DNA from: Cytophagales bacterium
Lineage (GTDB): Bacteria; Bacteroidota; Bacteroidia; Cytophagales; Microscillaceae
Direction of reading: 5' to 3'
Assembly: GCA_004293905.1 (NCBI GenBank)
Contig: RDZE01000031.1
Location: 1-64,000 of the forward strand
Length of the DNA stretch: 64,000 nucleotides
Positions 56,720 to 64,000 of this stretch are shown here, in pieces. The position numbers and the translations under genes were made by a program. The stretch's first letter is position 1; every line of letters starts with the position of its first letter. Below the pieces are notes generated by a model. It searched no databases. It was not told the origin of the DNA and was given only the letters and a program-made list of their open reading frames with translations.

Positions 56720-58675
56720 ATGTTACAAAAGTATCTATACACACTCATTTTATCTTCCCTTTTAGCAATTAACACTTTTGCACAAGGGCAGTACAACCTT
56801 ACTGTTGATCTTACCAAAACCAACAGCGACAAAATAACCGTTACTGTAATGACCCCACCAGTAACTGAAAAGGAAACTTTTTTCTACCTCCCCAAAGTAG
56901 TACCCGGTACTTACTCAGTAGCCAATTATGGTGCTTATGCTGAAAATCTGAAAGCCTATGATAAAGCAGGCAAAGCCCTCAAAGTAGAAAAAACAGACAA
57001 AAACTCTTGGAAAATTACTTCTGCCAATAAACTCCATAAAATTACTTATGAAGTCAATGATACTTGGGATACCCCAGAAGTAAAAGAAGACATTTTTGAA
57101 CCCGCAGGTACGAATATAGAAGAAGGAAAATTATTTGTGATTAATTCTTTCGGCTTTTTTGGCTACCTAAAAGGCAAAGAAATGTTACCTTTTGAAGTAA
57201 GCATCAATAAACCACAGGGTTTTTATGGCGCAACCGCTCTCATACCAACAAGTACAGATGCGCAAAAAGATGTTTTCAAAACTGCTAACTACCACGAATT
57301 GGCAGATTCGCCAATGATGTATTCTATCCCCGATACTGCTTTCATCAGCGTAGGCAATGCCAAAGTATTGGTAGCGGTTTACTCTCCCAATAAAAAAGTA
57401 AATGCGCAAAGTATTGCCAAAGATATTAGCCCTGTATTGGCAGCCCAAAAAGACTATTTAGGCGGAACACTCCCCATTGAAAAATACGCATTTATCATTT
57501 ATATGTCTGACCGTCAAGACCTTACACGTTTTGGCGCATTAGAACATTCCTACTCTTCTTTCTACTTCTTGCCCGAAGGTATGGCAGGGAAAGAACTATC
57601 AAGTACTATGCAACACGTAGCCGCACACGAATTTTTCCACATCATTACACCTCTTAATATACACAGTGAAGAAATAGGCTTTTTCAACTACCAAGACCCT
57701 AAAATGTCAAAACACCTTTGGCTTTATGAAGGACTTACAGAATATGCCGCTCACCATGTATTGTTAAAGGCAGGCAATATATCATTGCAAGAATATTTAC
57801 GCATTCAAACCGATAAAATCAATAGCTCACGCAATTATTTCAATGATGCCCTCTCTTTTACAGAAATGTCGCAAAAGGTATTAGACACCTACAAAGACGA
57901 ATATGGAAACGTATATGAAAAAGGAGCACTTATTGGCTTGTGTTTAGATGTAAAACTACGACAACTTTCAGGTGGCAAATATGGCACACAAGAAATGATG
58001 CGCGACTTGGCAAAAACTTATGGCAAAGACAAATCTTTCAAAGACGATGAACTCTTTGACAAAATTACGGCTTTGACCTTTCCCGAAATTCGCGAATTTT
58101 TCAAAAAACACGTAGAAGGGACAGAACCACTTCCACTTGCCGAAACCTTTGCCGCCATCGGTATAGAATATGTAACACAAGGCAATGTACTGAAAGTAAA
58201 GACAAGCCTTACTGAAAGCGAAAAACAACTTCGCGAGGCTTGGATGGGTAAAAATGCAAGAATAGAAGTGATGAAGTCTATTGTGAGCAATGCTACCACA
58301 CAGGCTTTAGCAAAAGCATGGAAAATCAACCCAGCCGAAGTACCACAAGTAGTAGCTGCTACTTTGGAGCGCGTTCGCAAACAAAGTCCTGAACAAGCCA
58401 AACAATTGGAAGAATTGGAAAACTCTCAAAAATTAGTTACTACCGTAGTAAGTGGCTCAGTAACTTCTTTCAGTTTAGATGGTACTTTCTCTTTGTCTGC
58501 ACCTATGCAAGGTACGAGGTCAGGTACTTGGGATATTTCTGAAGACAACAAAACAATCACTCGCAAAGAAGCCAATGGACAAGAAACCATTTGGAGTATT
58601 TTAGAAGTTAGTGCCGATAAATTGGTAATTAGCACTCAAGATGGGCTAAAAATTACTTATATTCCTGCACAATAA
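56720..58675 (+). CDS. M61-family metallopeptidase with unusual C-terminal half
   Basis: Reading from the ATG at 56720 gives 651 residues with a signal peptide (MLQKYLYTLILSSLLAINTFAQ). The N-terminal beta domain and the zinc protease core with AAHEFFHIITPLNIHSEEIG (HExxH, about 303) and WLYEGLTEYAAHHVLL (third ligand Glu) are the M61/glycyl-aminopeptidase family. The PDZ domain that usually follows is not evident. Instead the end shows a helical region and a beta segment SVTSFSLDGTFSLSAPMQGTRSGTWDI. A longer frame from 56648 adds non-family residues. Confidence 0.85.
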   Translation: MLQKYLYTLILSSLLAINTFAQGQYNLTVDLTKTNSDKITVTVMTPPVTEKETFFYLPKVVPGTYSVANYGAYAENLKAYDKAGKALKVEKTDKNSWKITSANKLHKITYEVNDTWDTPEVKEDIFEPAGTNIEEGKLFVINSFGFFGYLKGKEMLPFEVSINKPQGFYGATALIPTSTDAQKDVFKTANYHELADSPMMYSIPDTAFISVGNAKVLVAVYSPNKKVNAQSIAKDISPVLAAQKDYLGGTLPIEKYAFIIYMSDRQDLTRFGALEHSYSSFYFLPEGMAGKELSSTMQHVAAHEFFHIITPLNIHSEEIGFFNYQDPKMSKHLWLYEGLTEYAAHHVLLKAGNISLQEYLRIQTDKINSSRNYFNDALSFTEMSQKVLDTYKDEYGNVYEKGALIGLCLDVKLRQLSGGKYGTQEMMRDLAKTYGKDKSFKDDELFDKITALTFPEIREFFKKHVEGTEPLPLAETFAAIGIEYVTQGNVLKVKTSLTESEKQLREAWMGKNARIEVMKSIVSNATTQALAKAWKINPAEVPQVVAATLERVRKQSPEQAKQLEELENSQKLVTTVVSGSVTSFSLDGTFSLSAPMQGTRSGTWDISEDNKTITRKEANGQETIWSILEVSADKLVISTQDGLKITYIPAQ

Positions 58676-58691
58676 TAAATAATCATCATAG

Positions 58692-58731
58692 AAAAATGGT
58701 CGGTGCTACTTTGATAGTACTGACCGTTTTT
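58692..58731 (+). terminator. Rho-independent terminator after the M61 gene
   Basis: AAAAATGGTCGGTGCTA pairs with TAGTACTGACCGTTTTT with three G-T pairs and a 6-base loop. It ends in a T run and is near-symmetrical. Confidence 0.82.
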
Positions 58732-58749
58732 ATTTCTGAAAAAACTAAA

Positions 58750-59256
58750 TCAGAGTATTTCTATAGCACTTGTAATATAGCGTTGTGCAGGATTAGCCCA
58801 CTCTATCACTAACTGCGCTAATTCGGCGGTTGTTTCTTGCGATAAATTTTGGCTTGTATCAGTGCTCATCAAATTGAGATTGATGCCCAACTTAACTCCT
58901 TCTATAGCTGTACTTCGTACCAAACCTACCACAGCCGCAAAATCATCTTTTGACTGTTCGCGTTGTTGCCAACTAAGATGTACAATGATACTCCCCCCTG
59001 TTTGCTGCATATTAGAAGCCAATAAAGGTAATCCATACTTAAAAAAACTCCACAACTCTTGCACTGCATTTTTAGCATTTTGTTGGTGAAAAAGAACAAT
59101 AGCATAATTATGCTTTTCGGCTATACTTTTTTTCACAAATGTAGCAAAAGAGTCATTGCTAAACATTCCCCAATGATGAAGTTCAAAATACTTTTCTAAA
59201 CTATGCTTAATACCTTCAACAGGTGCATTGATAATCAACATTAGAGGTTTATTCAT
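58750..59256 (-). CDS. Catalytically dead SDR-like protein
   Basis: This 168-residue protein has the outline of a short-chain dehydrogenase/reductase. LMLIINAPVEGIKHSLEKYF stands where the G-x-x-x-G-x-G opening would be, GGSIIVHLSW is the strand before the active site, and DDFAAVVGLVRSTAIEGVKLGINLNLMS is the helix and strand after it. In true SDRs the helix bears Y-x-x-x-K before A-A-V-V-G-L; here those positions are Ser and Phe. The Gly-rich loop is also broken, so it cannot be a normal oxidoreductase. It overlaps lpxL by 4 bases (ATGA-type). Confidence 0.65.
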   Translation of the reverse strand: MNKPLMLIINAPVEGIKHSLEKYFELHHWGMFSNDSFATFVKKSIAEKHNYAIVLFHQQNAKNAVQELWSFFKYGLPLLASNMQQTGGSIIVHLSWQQREQSKDDFAAVVGLVRSTAIEGVKLGINLNLMSTDTSQNLSQETTAELAQLVIEWANPAQRYITSAIEIL

Positions 59257-60143
59257 GAACTCACCTTGTTTTGTGTTTCATTATTATTGCTTTGTTTTCG
59301 TTCGCCATGCCGCCATCGGTCGTGTGTCCAAAGCCAATTATCGGGGTATTGCCTGATTTGGTTTTCAACAATTTCAACAAATTTCTGAGTAGCTGTATGT
59401 TCTCTACCATCAGTAGTATAGGGAGGGTCTTCTAATTCATAGGCGACTGCTTCATAATAGCCTCTTTTTCGTCTTAGCAGTGTAGCATAAATAATAGGGA
59501 ATTGCATTTTTTTCGCCAAACGCTCTCCTCCATTAAAAAAAGGAGTATCCTTATCAAAAAAAGTAGTCCAATAATTACTATCTGTTCCCCATGGTCGTTG
59601 GTCAGCTACTAAGGCTATGACACGAGGGTCATTTTTTCTGAGTATTGCCTCCCTGAGTATATTATTCATAGGAATGGGCACTGCTCCAAAACGACTACGG
59701 ATAGTAGTCATAAAATGGTCTATCGGTTTGAATGAAATAGGTTTATAGACTGCATCTACTGTCCATTTAAGATGCACCGACCAACCCAGCAATAGCCATT
59801 CCCAATTATTGTTATGAGAAGTAAGCACAATGACTGAAGTGCCTTTCTCAAGTCTATTATCCAAAACTTCTGGATTTTTGATAACAACCCTCCTTTGCAT
59901 ATCTTCACGGCTTATTGTAAGCGATTTGATAGATTCGACTACTAACTCGCCCAAATTGATATAAAATCTTTTGGCAATTTTGTACCGTTCTGCCAAACTC
60001 TTTTCAGGAAAAGCCAAAGCTAAATTTTTTTCTACTACTTTGCGCCTATAACGAATGATATGGAAGATGATGAAAGCCATTACATCGCCCCAAAAATATA
60101 AAACTGGAAGAGGAATCCTTGAAAAAAGACGAATGAAAAACAT
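59253..60143 (-). CDS. Lipid A acyltransferase (LpxL/HtrB-type)
   Basis: This 296-residue membrane-associated acyltransferase transfers acyl chains to lipid A or a related lipid. The active-site motif VLTSHNNNWEWLLLG (H-x4-E), then the R-rich KKNDPRVIALVADQRPWG loop and TPFFNGGERLAKKMQFPII are the family's blocks. A hydrophobic N-terminal segment (about 1-30) anchors it. The SDR-like gene follows with a 4-base overlap. Upstream lies a divergent promoter pair shared with nfuA. Confidence 0.9.
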   Translation of the reverse strand: MFFIRLFSRIPLPVLYFWGDVMAFIIFHIIRYRRKVVEKNLALAFPEKSLAERYKIAKRFYINLGELVVESIKSLTISREDMQRRVVIKNPEVLDNRLEKGTSVIVLTSHNNNWEWLLLGWSVHLKWTVDAVYKPISFKPIDHFMTTIRSRFGAVPIPMNNILREAILRKNDPRVIALVADQRPWGTDSNYWTTFFDKDTPFFNGGERLAKKMQFPIIYATLLRRKRGYYEAVAYELEDPPYTTDGREHTATQKFVEIVENQIRQYPDNWLWTHDRWRHGERKQSNNNETQNKVSS

Positions 60144-60150
60144 TTTTTAC

Positions 60151-60169
60151 TATTTTTGTAGCAAAAATA
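60151..60169. promoter_or_regulatory. Back-to-back -7 elements (lpxL and nfuA)
   Basis: TATTTTTG at 60151-60158 on the plus strand and its mirror image at 60162-60169 on the minus strand, between the divergent nfuA and lpxL genes. The -33 parts are weak. Confidence 0.35.
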
Positions 60170-60236
60170 ATAATTTTGACAGAGAAACCAAATACAAGGT
60201 TCTGATGTTTTAGAGTAAAAATAAATAAAAACCATG

Positions 60237-60830
60237 ATGAATCGTCCTAAAAGTGTACAAATATATACCGAATCGAATCCCAATCCACAGGCTTTAAAGT
60301 TTGTGTTGAACTACATAATTGTTCCTGAAGGGGTTACGCTTGACTTCCCCGATGCTGAAACCGCACAAGATTCGCCCTTAGCGGCTATGTTTTTCGAGCA
60401 ATTTCCCTATATACAACGCGTGTTTATGATGAATAACTTCCTCACCATCACTAAAAATGAAAGCGTAGAATGGGCAGAAGTTGCCATAGTGCTCAAAGAG
60501 GCATTGAAAAAATATGTAGAAAGTGAACAACCTATCTTCTCGGCACGCTTACTTCACGACTACGAACAAGAATTTCAGGCAGCACAACACGAAGACAGCG
60601 AAGTTGTCAAAAAAATTAAAGGAGTGCTTGATGAATATATCCGCCCTGCTGTAGAAACAGACGGAGGTGCTATCAGTTTTCATTCTTTTGAAGAGGGCAC
60701 AGTGAAAGTGTTGTTACAAGGTGCTTGTAGTGGTTGCCCTTCTTCTACTATTACACTCAAAGCAGGCATAGAAACATTGCTAAAACGTATGGTTCCCGAA
60801 GTAACAACAGTAGTAGCCGAAGGGGTATAG
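60237..60830 (+). CDS. nfuA: Iron-sulfur carrier protein NfuA
   Basis: From the ATG at 60237 the protein has 197 residues. The N-terminal part (IYTESNPNPQALKFVLNYIIV) is the scaffold N-domain. The C-terminal NifU-like domain has GACSGCPSSTITLKAGIETLLKRMVPEV with the CxxC (C164, C167) that coordinates a [4Fe-4S] cluster at the dimer interface. It delivers Fe-S clusters to target proteins such as complex I or lipoate synthase. An ATG at 60234 gives one more residue. Confidence 0.92.
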   Translation: MNRPKSVQIYTESNPNPQALKFVLNYIIVPEGVTLDFPDAETAQDSPLAAMFFEQFPYIQRVFMMNNFLTITKNESVEWAEVAIVLKEALKKYVESEQPIFSARLLHDYEQEFQAAQHEDSEVVKKIKGVLDEYIRPAVETDGGAISFHSFEEGTVKVLLQGACSGCPSSTITLKAGIETLLKRMVPEVTTVVAEGV

Positions 60831-60866
60831 TTATCAATTTCATTTCCCAAAACTCAAAAACTAAGC

Positions 60867-61796
60867 ATGACTTCTAATACACACCATTCTTTAAGTGATT
60901 CTAACACGCATTTTTCCTATTATTTTATATTGGCGGGTTTCTTTATTGCAGGTTTATTCATTAGCCAATTTATTAGTATACTTGTGTTGTCTTTTTTTTA
61001 TGAAGGTGATGTATCTAAAGTTATCTCTGTTTTAGAAGTTTTTAGCCCTAATACAGAAAGCCGCTACAGGCTCATGTTCATGCAAGGGATTAACTCCATA
61101 GGTGCTTTTATTATTAGTCCCTTGCTTTATCTATATTTGGCAGAAAAAAAGTCATTTTCTTCTTTGTTAATTCGCTTTCAGGGCTACCCTGCTGCGTTGT
61201 TCATTACTTTTTTGGTTACGCTTGTGCTCATGCCCTTCAATGCTTTAATGTTAGAGTGGAATCAAATTAAGATGCCTGATTTCCTTGCCGATTTCGAACA
61301 GAGTGCCATGGCACAAGAAAAATTATTAGAAAAAATAACTATTTTTATCACCACATTCGATAATTTCGGGCAGTTTCTCGTAGGTCTTTTAGTAATTGCT
61401 ATCATACCTGCCATCGGCGAAGAGGTGCTATTCAGAGGCATTATCCAAAAAAAATTGATGAATACTATCAACCCTCATGTCGCTATTTGGCTTACTGCTT
61501 TCTTTTTCAGTGCTGTGCATTTTCAGTTTTATGGTATATTGCCACGTATGATTTTGGGCGCGTTGTTTGGATACCTATTTTGGTTTTCGGGTAATCTTTG
61601 GTGGGCTATTCTTTCCCACTTTTTTAATAATGCCACTACATTATTATTGGTTTATTTATACAGGCAAAAAATTACCCAATTCGATATAGAAGCCCAAACA
61701 AGTGTTCCGCTTATTTTTGCCCTTATTTCCTTAGTATTCACCCTGCTGCTTATGTGGCTTTTCAAAAGGCTTTTAGCCACTCCCAAAGCCCTATGA
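60867..61796 (+). CDS. CPBP-family intramembrane metalloprotease
   Basis: This 309-residue protein has about eight membrane segments. The Abi/CAAX motif IGEEVLFRGIIQKKL gives the E-E-x-x-x-R pair. The following segment SAVHFQFYGILPRMILGALFGYLFWFSGNLWWAILSHFFNNA contains the His and Asn ligand positions. Substrates are unknown; relatives process prenylated proteins or regulate. The cdsA start overlaps its stop by 4 bases. Confidence 0.88.
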   Translation: MTSNTHHSLSDSNTHFSYYFILAGFFIAGLFISQFISILVLSFFYEGDVSKVISVLEVFSPNTESRYRLMFMQGINSIGAFIISPLLYLYLAEKKSFSSLLIRFQGYPAALFITFLVTLVLMPFNALMLEWNQIKMPDFLADFEQSAMAQEKLLEKITIFITTFDNFGQFLVGLLVIAIIPAIGEEVLFRGIIQKKLMNTINPHVAIWLTAFFFSAVHFQFYGILPRMILGALFGYLFWFSGNLWWAILSHFFNNATTLLLVYLYRQKITQFDIEAQTSVPLIFALISLVFTLLLMWLFKRLLATPKAL

Positions 61797-62635
61797 CAAC
61801 AGAACTACGTAATCGCCTTATTGCGGGCTTTTCAGGCTTCTTCTTAATGTTAATAGGAATTTTATGGAATGAATGGAGTCTTTGGTTTGTGTTCTCGGTC
61901 ATTGGCTTAATGGCACTACACGAATTTTTTCAATTTGCCGAAAAATTAGAAGCCAAACCATTGCGCCTATACGCAATGTTTCTATCAGTATTGATTTGGG
62001 TTTTGGCTGTGCTTACGGCTTCGGGCAAAGCACCCGATTTTATTTGGTTTTTGGTTTATCCTGCTGTAGCACTTGTATTTTTAATCAAAATTTATGACAA
62101 AACCACTACCAATGCCTTCCGCGATATTGCCTATACTTTTTTGGCACTCCTACAAGTTACACTCCCTATTGCTTTTATTTTCCCTTTGGTATATTTCTCA
62201 AAAGCGCACTACGATTATCTCAATATTTTCGTACTCCTTTTTTTCCTTTGGATTCATGACATAGCCGCTTATTTTGGTGGCAAATACTTAGGCAAAACGC
62301 CTCTTTTTCAGCGTATATCGCCTAAAAAAACTTGGGAGGGTAGTTTTTTTGGTGCATTAGCTACTATCATCATGTTATTTATTCTGCACAATGCCTTTGG
62401 CGAGGAAAAAATGCCTATTTATTTTTGGGCAGGTGCAGCTTGCATTGTCATCGTTATAAGCACTTATGGAGATTTGTTAATGTCTTTGTATAAAAGAAAC
62501 ATAGACATCAAAGATTCAGGCAGTAGTATACCCGGTCATGGTGGTTTTTTAGACCGTTTCGATGGTTTCTTGCTCATTATTCCTTTTATCTACACCTATT
62601 TTTGGCTTGTTCGGGCACTTATGTTTTTTTTCTAA
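61793..62635 (+). CDS. cdsA: Phosphatidate cytidylyltransferase
   Basis: The protein has 280 residues from the ATG at 61793 (overlapping the CPBP stop as ATGA); a longer frame overlapping CPBP is not credible. It makes CDP-diacylglycerol from phosphatidate and CTP, the branch point of phospholipid synthesis. The CDS signature is in ISPKKTWEGSFFGALATI and the later KDSGSSIPGHGGFLDRFDGFLLIIP. About eight membrane segments are present. Confidence 0.93.
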   Translation: MTTELRNRLIAGFSGFFLMLIGILWNEWSLWFVFSVIGLMALHEFFQFAEKLEAKPLRLYAMFLSVLIWVLAVLTASGKAPDFIWFLVYPAVALVFLIKIYDKTTTNAFRDIAYTFLALLQVTLPIAFIFPLVYFSKAHYDYLNIFVLLFFLWIHDIAAYFGGKYLGKTPLFQRISPKKTWEGSFFGALATIIMLFILHNAFGEEKMPIYFWAGAACIVIVISTYGDLLMSLYKRNIDIKDSGSSIPGHGGFLDRFDGFLLIIPFIYTYFWLVRALMFFF

Positions 62636-62712
62636 ATACCTGATTAAACCTTTTGGATTAGTAAGCGTCTAATAAATTATAAAGTATTTATTTATTAAAA
62701 CACAAAACAAAC

Positions 62713-63180
62713 ATGAGAAAAGTAACTCTTCTAACATTATTATTATTCCTTAGCACCTCTGCTCAATTTATATTGGCACAAGGCAAAGAAAAAAAAGGCA
62801 TCACCCCTGAAGAATTTGCACAAAAACGCACTGATGAAATGAACACAGCAGTAGGCTTACAAGCAGACCAACGCGATAAGATTTATGCTGCTAACTTACA
62901 ATTTGGCAAAGACAGACAAGCACTTATGCAAGAAATAAAAGCCAAATACCCTACCAAAGAAGCGCGCCAAGCCAACAAAGAAGCCATCAAGACGGAGTTC
63001 AAAGGCAAACGCCAAGCATCATTAGATGCCTATAAAAAAGTAGTGAATGAAACACTCAATGAAGAGCAAAAACAAAAGTGGAAAGCATACAAACAAGCAA
63101 AAAAACAAGCAAAAGGTAAAGGTAAAACTGACGAAGGTGATGACGAAGGTGGATTATTGGGTGATGATGATGACGAATAA
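62713..63180 (+). CDS. Secreted Lys/Gln-rich protein with acidic tail
   Basis: This 155-residue protein has a signal peptide (to about FILAQ). The mature part is a long charged helix with the GLQADQRDKIYAANLQFGKDRQ and LNEEQKQKWKAYK phrases, resembling Spy/CpxP-type periplasmic chaperones. It ends with a strongly acidic run (DEGDDEGGLLGDDDDE). A link to the Cpx or Spy response is only suggested by fold-like appearance. It is 77 bases after cdsA. Confidence 0.65.
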   Translation: MRKVTLLTLLLFLSTSAQFILAQGKEKKGITPEEFAQKRTDEMNTAVGLQADQRDKIYAANLQFGKDRQALMQEIKAKYPTKEARQANKEAIKTEFKGKRQASLDAYKKVVNETLNEEQKQKWKAYKQAKKQAKGKGKTDEGDDEGGLLGDDDDE

Positions 63181-63262
63181 TGAATAATAGAAGAAACTTC
63201 TATTTATATTTCTAAATAATTTTTTAATATTGCATCTTACCACTATACAATCACTTATCAAT

Positions 63263-63661
63263 ATGGGTAATATGCAATATTTTATTTTTCAACTTCTTAT
63301 CCCAAGTTTTTGGGCAATCCTTTTTTTACAATCAGGTTTAGATAAAGTCATAGATTGGAAAGGCAATTTGGACTGGCTCAAAGGTCATTTTAGTAAAACG
63401 CCTCTTAAAAATCTTGTTCCTATGATGCTTTTGGGCATTACGTTCATGGAAGTGTCTTCTGGTGTTATCTCATTGGCAGGAATCATAGAAATGTTGGCAT
63501 ACAATACTAAGCATTTTGCAGCTATAGGAGCTATTTTATCTGCGCTAAGTTTATTGATGCTTTTCTTTGGGCAGCGCATTGCCAAAGATTATGCTGGGGC
63601 AGCTACTTTGGTGCCTTATTTTATGTTAGCTTTATGGAGTATTGCTTGGCTAAGAGCATAA
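63263..63661 (+). CDS. DoxX-like membrane protein
   Basis: Starting at MGNMQYFIFQLLIPSFWAILFLQSGLDKVIDW (ATG 63263) gives 132 residues with four membrane segments. The FLQSGLDKVIDWKGN phrase is the DoxX-type opening. A TTG start 11 codons earlier is unlikely. The function of the family is unclear; some members are in oxidative-stress or terminal oxidase contexts. Its last 12 bases overlap the convergent DUF4920 gene. Confidence 0.75.
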   Translation: MGNMQYFIFQLLIPSFWAILFLQSGLDKVIDWKGNLDWLKGHFSKTPLKNLVPMMLLGITFMEVSSGVISLAGIIEMLAYNTKHFAAIGAILSALSLLMLFFGQRIAKDYAGAATLVPYFMLALWSIAWLRA

Positions 63662-64000
63662 AAAAAGAGATGTGCTTAAAAAAGCCGTTGAGTTTTCTAT
63701 CCAAACACCATCAGCAATAAAAGTATATTTGGTTTCTGATTGTGTTATTTTTTCTATCTCTTCTTTAGATTTGCCCGCATCTTCAGCCAAATGTCTTAGT
63801 TTCTCTACACTCACTACTTCCATTTTAGCTACTCCGTGTATGATTGTTTTTTTGCCATCATCATCTAAAGGCACAAAAAAGCCATAATCTTTGAATTTAA
63901 CCATTAGCTCTTGGTTATTACCCATTTGAATAGTCATCCAACAACCTTTTTTCTTGCATGTTTTGATGATAGTACCTTGCAAAGTAAGGTCATTTACTTC
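63650..64000 (-). CDS. DUF4920 protein, N-terminus outside the window
   Basis: The minus-strand frame is open to the right edge of the window, so the beginning is missing. The visible part has GTIIKTCKKKGCWMTI, ELMVKFKDYGFFVPLDDDGKKTIIHGVAKME and a tail with SETKYTFIADGVWIEN. These are DUF4920 hallmarks: K-K-G-C-W-M and F-K-D-Y-G-F-F-V-P. Members are small secreted or periplasmic beta proteins of unknown role, sometimes next to copper or thiol genes. The end overlaps the DoxX-like gene by 12 bases. Confidence 0.85.
   Translation of the reverse strand, partial: EVNDLTLQGTIIKTCKKKGCWMTIQMGNNQELMVKFKDYGFFVPLDDDGKKTIIHGVAKMEVVSVEKLRHLAEDAGKSKEEIEKITQSETKYTFIADGVWIENSTAFLSTSLFLCS

Noticed and set aside
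1-64000. CRISPR arrays, insertion sequences, prophage or integron
   Set aside because: No regularly spaced repeats, transposase, integrase or phage genes were seen anywhere in the window.
1-64000. tRNA and rRNA genes
   Set aside because: No cloverleaf with a GTTCGAATC-type T arm and no rRNA-like stretch was found in the intergenic DNA by eye; a computed scan would be needed to exclude a divergent tRNA.

Overview
The window reads as chromosomal DNA of a gliding-type Bacteroidota, most likely from the Cytophagales side of the phylum. The reasons are: AT-rich DNA; many promoters of the phylum's TAnnTTTG -7 type and almost no Shine-Dalgarno sites; a giant secreted protein with a gliding/type IX secretion (CHU_C, type B) C-terminal domain; DUF6089 and DUF2141 proteins; several small outer-membrane beta-barrels; and a family of short lipoproteins. 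The genus is not identifiable from sequence alone. I see no rRNA, tRNA, CRISPR array, insertion sequence or prophage, and no gap between genes exceeds about 230 bases.

Layout. 1-1.8 kb: minus-strand run of an SPFH membrane protein, a ribbon-helix-helix regulator and a DUF4177 protein, preceded by a perfect 8-3-8 palindrome, then a truncated secreted protein. 1.9-3.9 kb: arsenic operon arsR, arsC-like, arsM with its own palindromic operator. 3.9-6.3 kb: envelope-stress cluster (PspA, YbjN-like, GIDE, TerB-like). 6.4-11.4 kb: a glutamine amidotransferase, a DUF6089 protein, two tandem beta-barrels, a FadL-type porin, a STAS-like protein. 11.5-14.5 kb: fabH, FkbM methyltransferase and small proteins. 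14.6-17.7 kb: glyoxylate shunt aceB-aceA with a striking palindromic operator. 17.7-21.2 kb: mtnA, tandem CAP-domain lipoproteins, DUF2141. 21.3-28 kb: MscS channel, LRR lipoprotein, fabI, DUF2071, an orphan FecCD permease, Hsp20, pgeF, folA. 28-38 kb: XRE regulator and aspartic protease, pdhB, then a long same-strand run CHU_C protein, pdhA, flavin reductase, HAMP-GAF-PAS sensor, nuoI, nuoJ, rlpA. 38-47.5 kb: RlmI-like methyltransferase, rnhB, M28 peptidase, AstE/aspartoacylase family, then the minus-strand run lgt, hypothetical, GNAT, GH3. 47.6-64 kb: GT2, CorC/HlyC, EVE; the compact operon gltX-murD-hpt-DUF3109-plsC-gatC; prmC; M61 peptidase; lpxL with a decayed SDR-like protein; nfuA, CPBP protease, cdsA; small envelope proteins.

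Functionally most genes are housekeeping: central carbon (glyoxylate shunt, pyruvate dehydrogenase), fatty acid and phospholipid synthesis (fabH, fabI, plsC, cdsA, lpxL), cell wall (murD, pgeF, rlpA, lgt), translation (gltX, gatC, prmC) and respiration (nuoIJ). The accessory interest lies in regulatory sites (three clean palindromes next to operons), the PspA/YbjN/GIDE cluster, the output-less sensor, the SDR-like protein without catalytic residues and the duplicated CAP lipoproteins. I do not see a clearly novel defence or mobile system. The best candidates for undescribed biology are the SPFH/RHH/DUF4177 module, the PspA cluster and the LpxL-linked pseudo-SDR.
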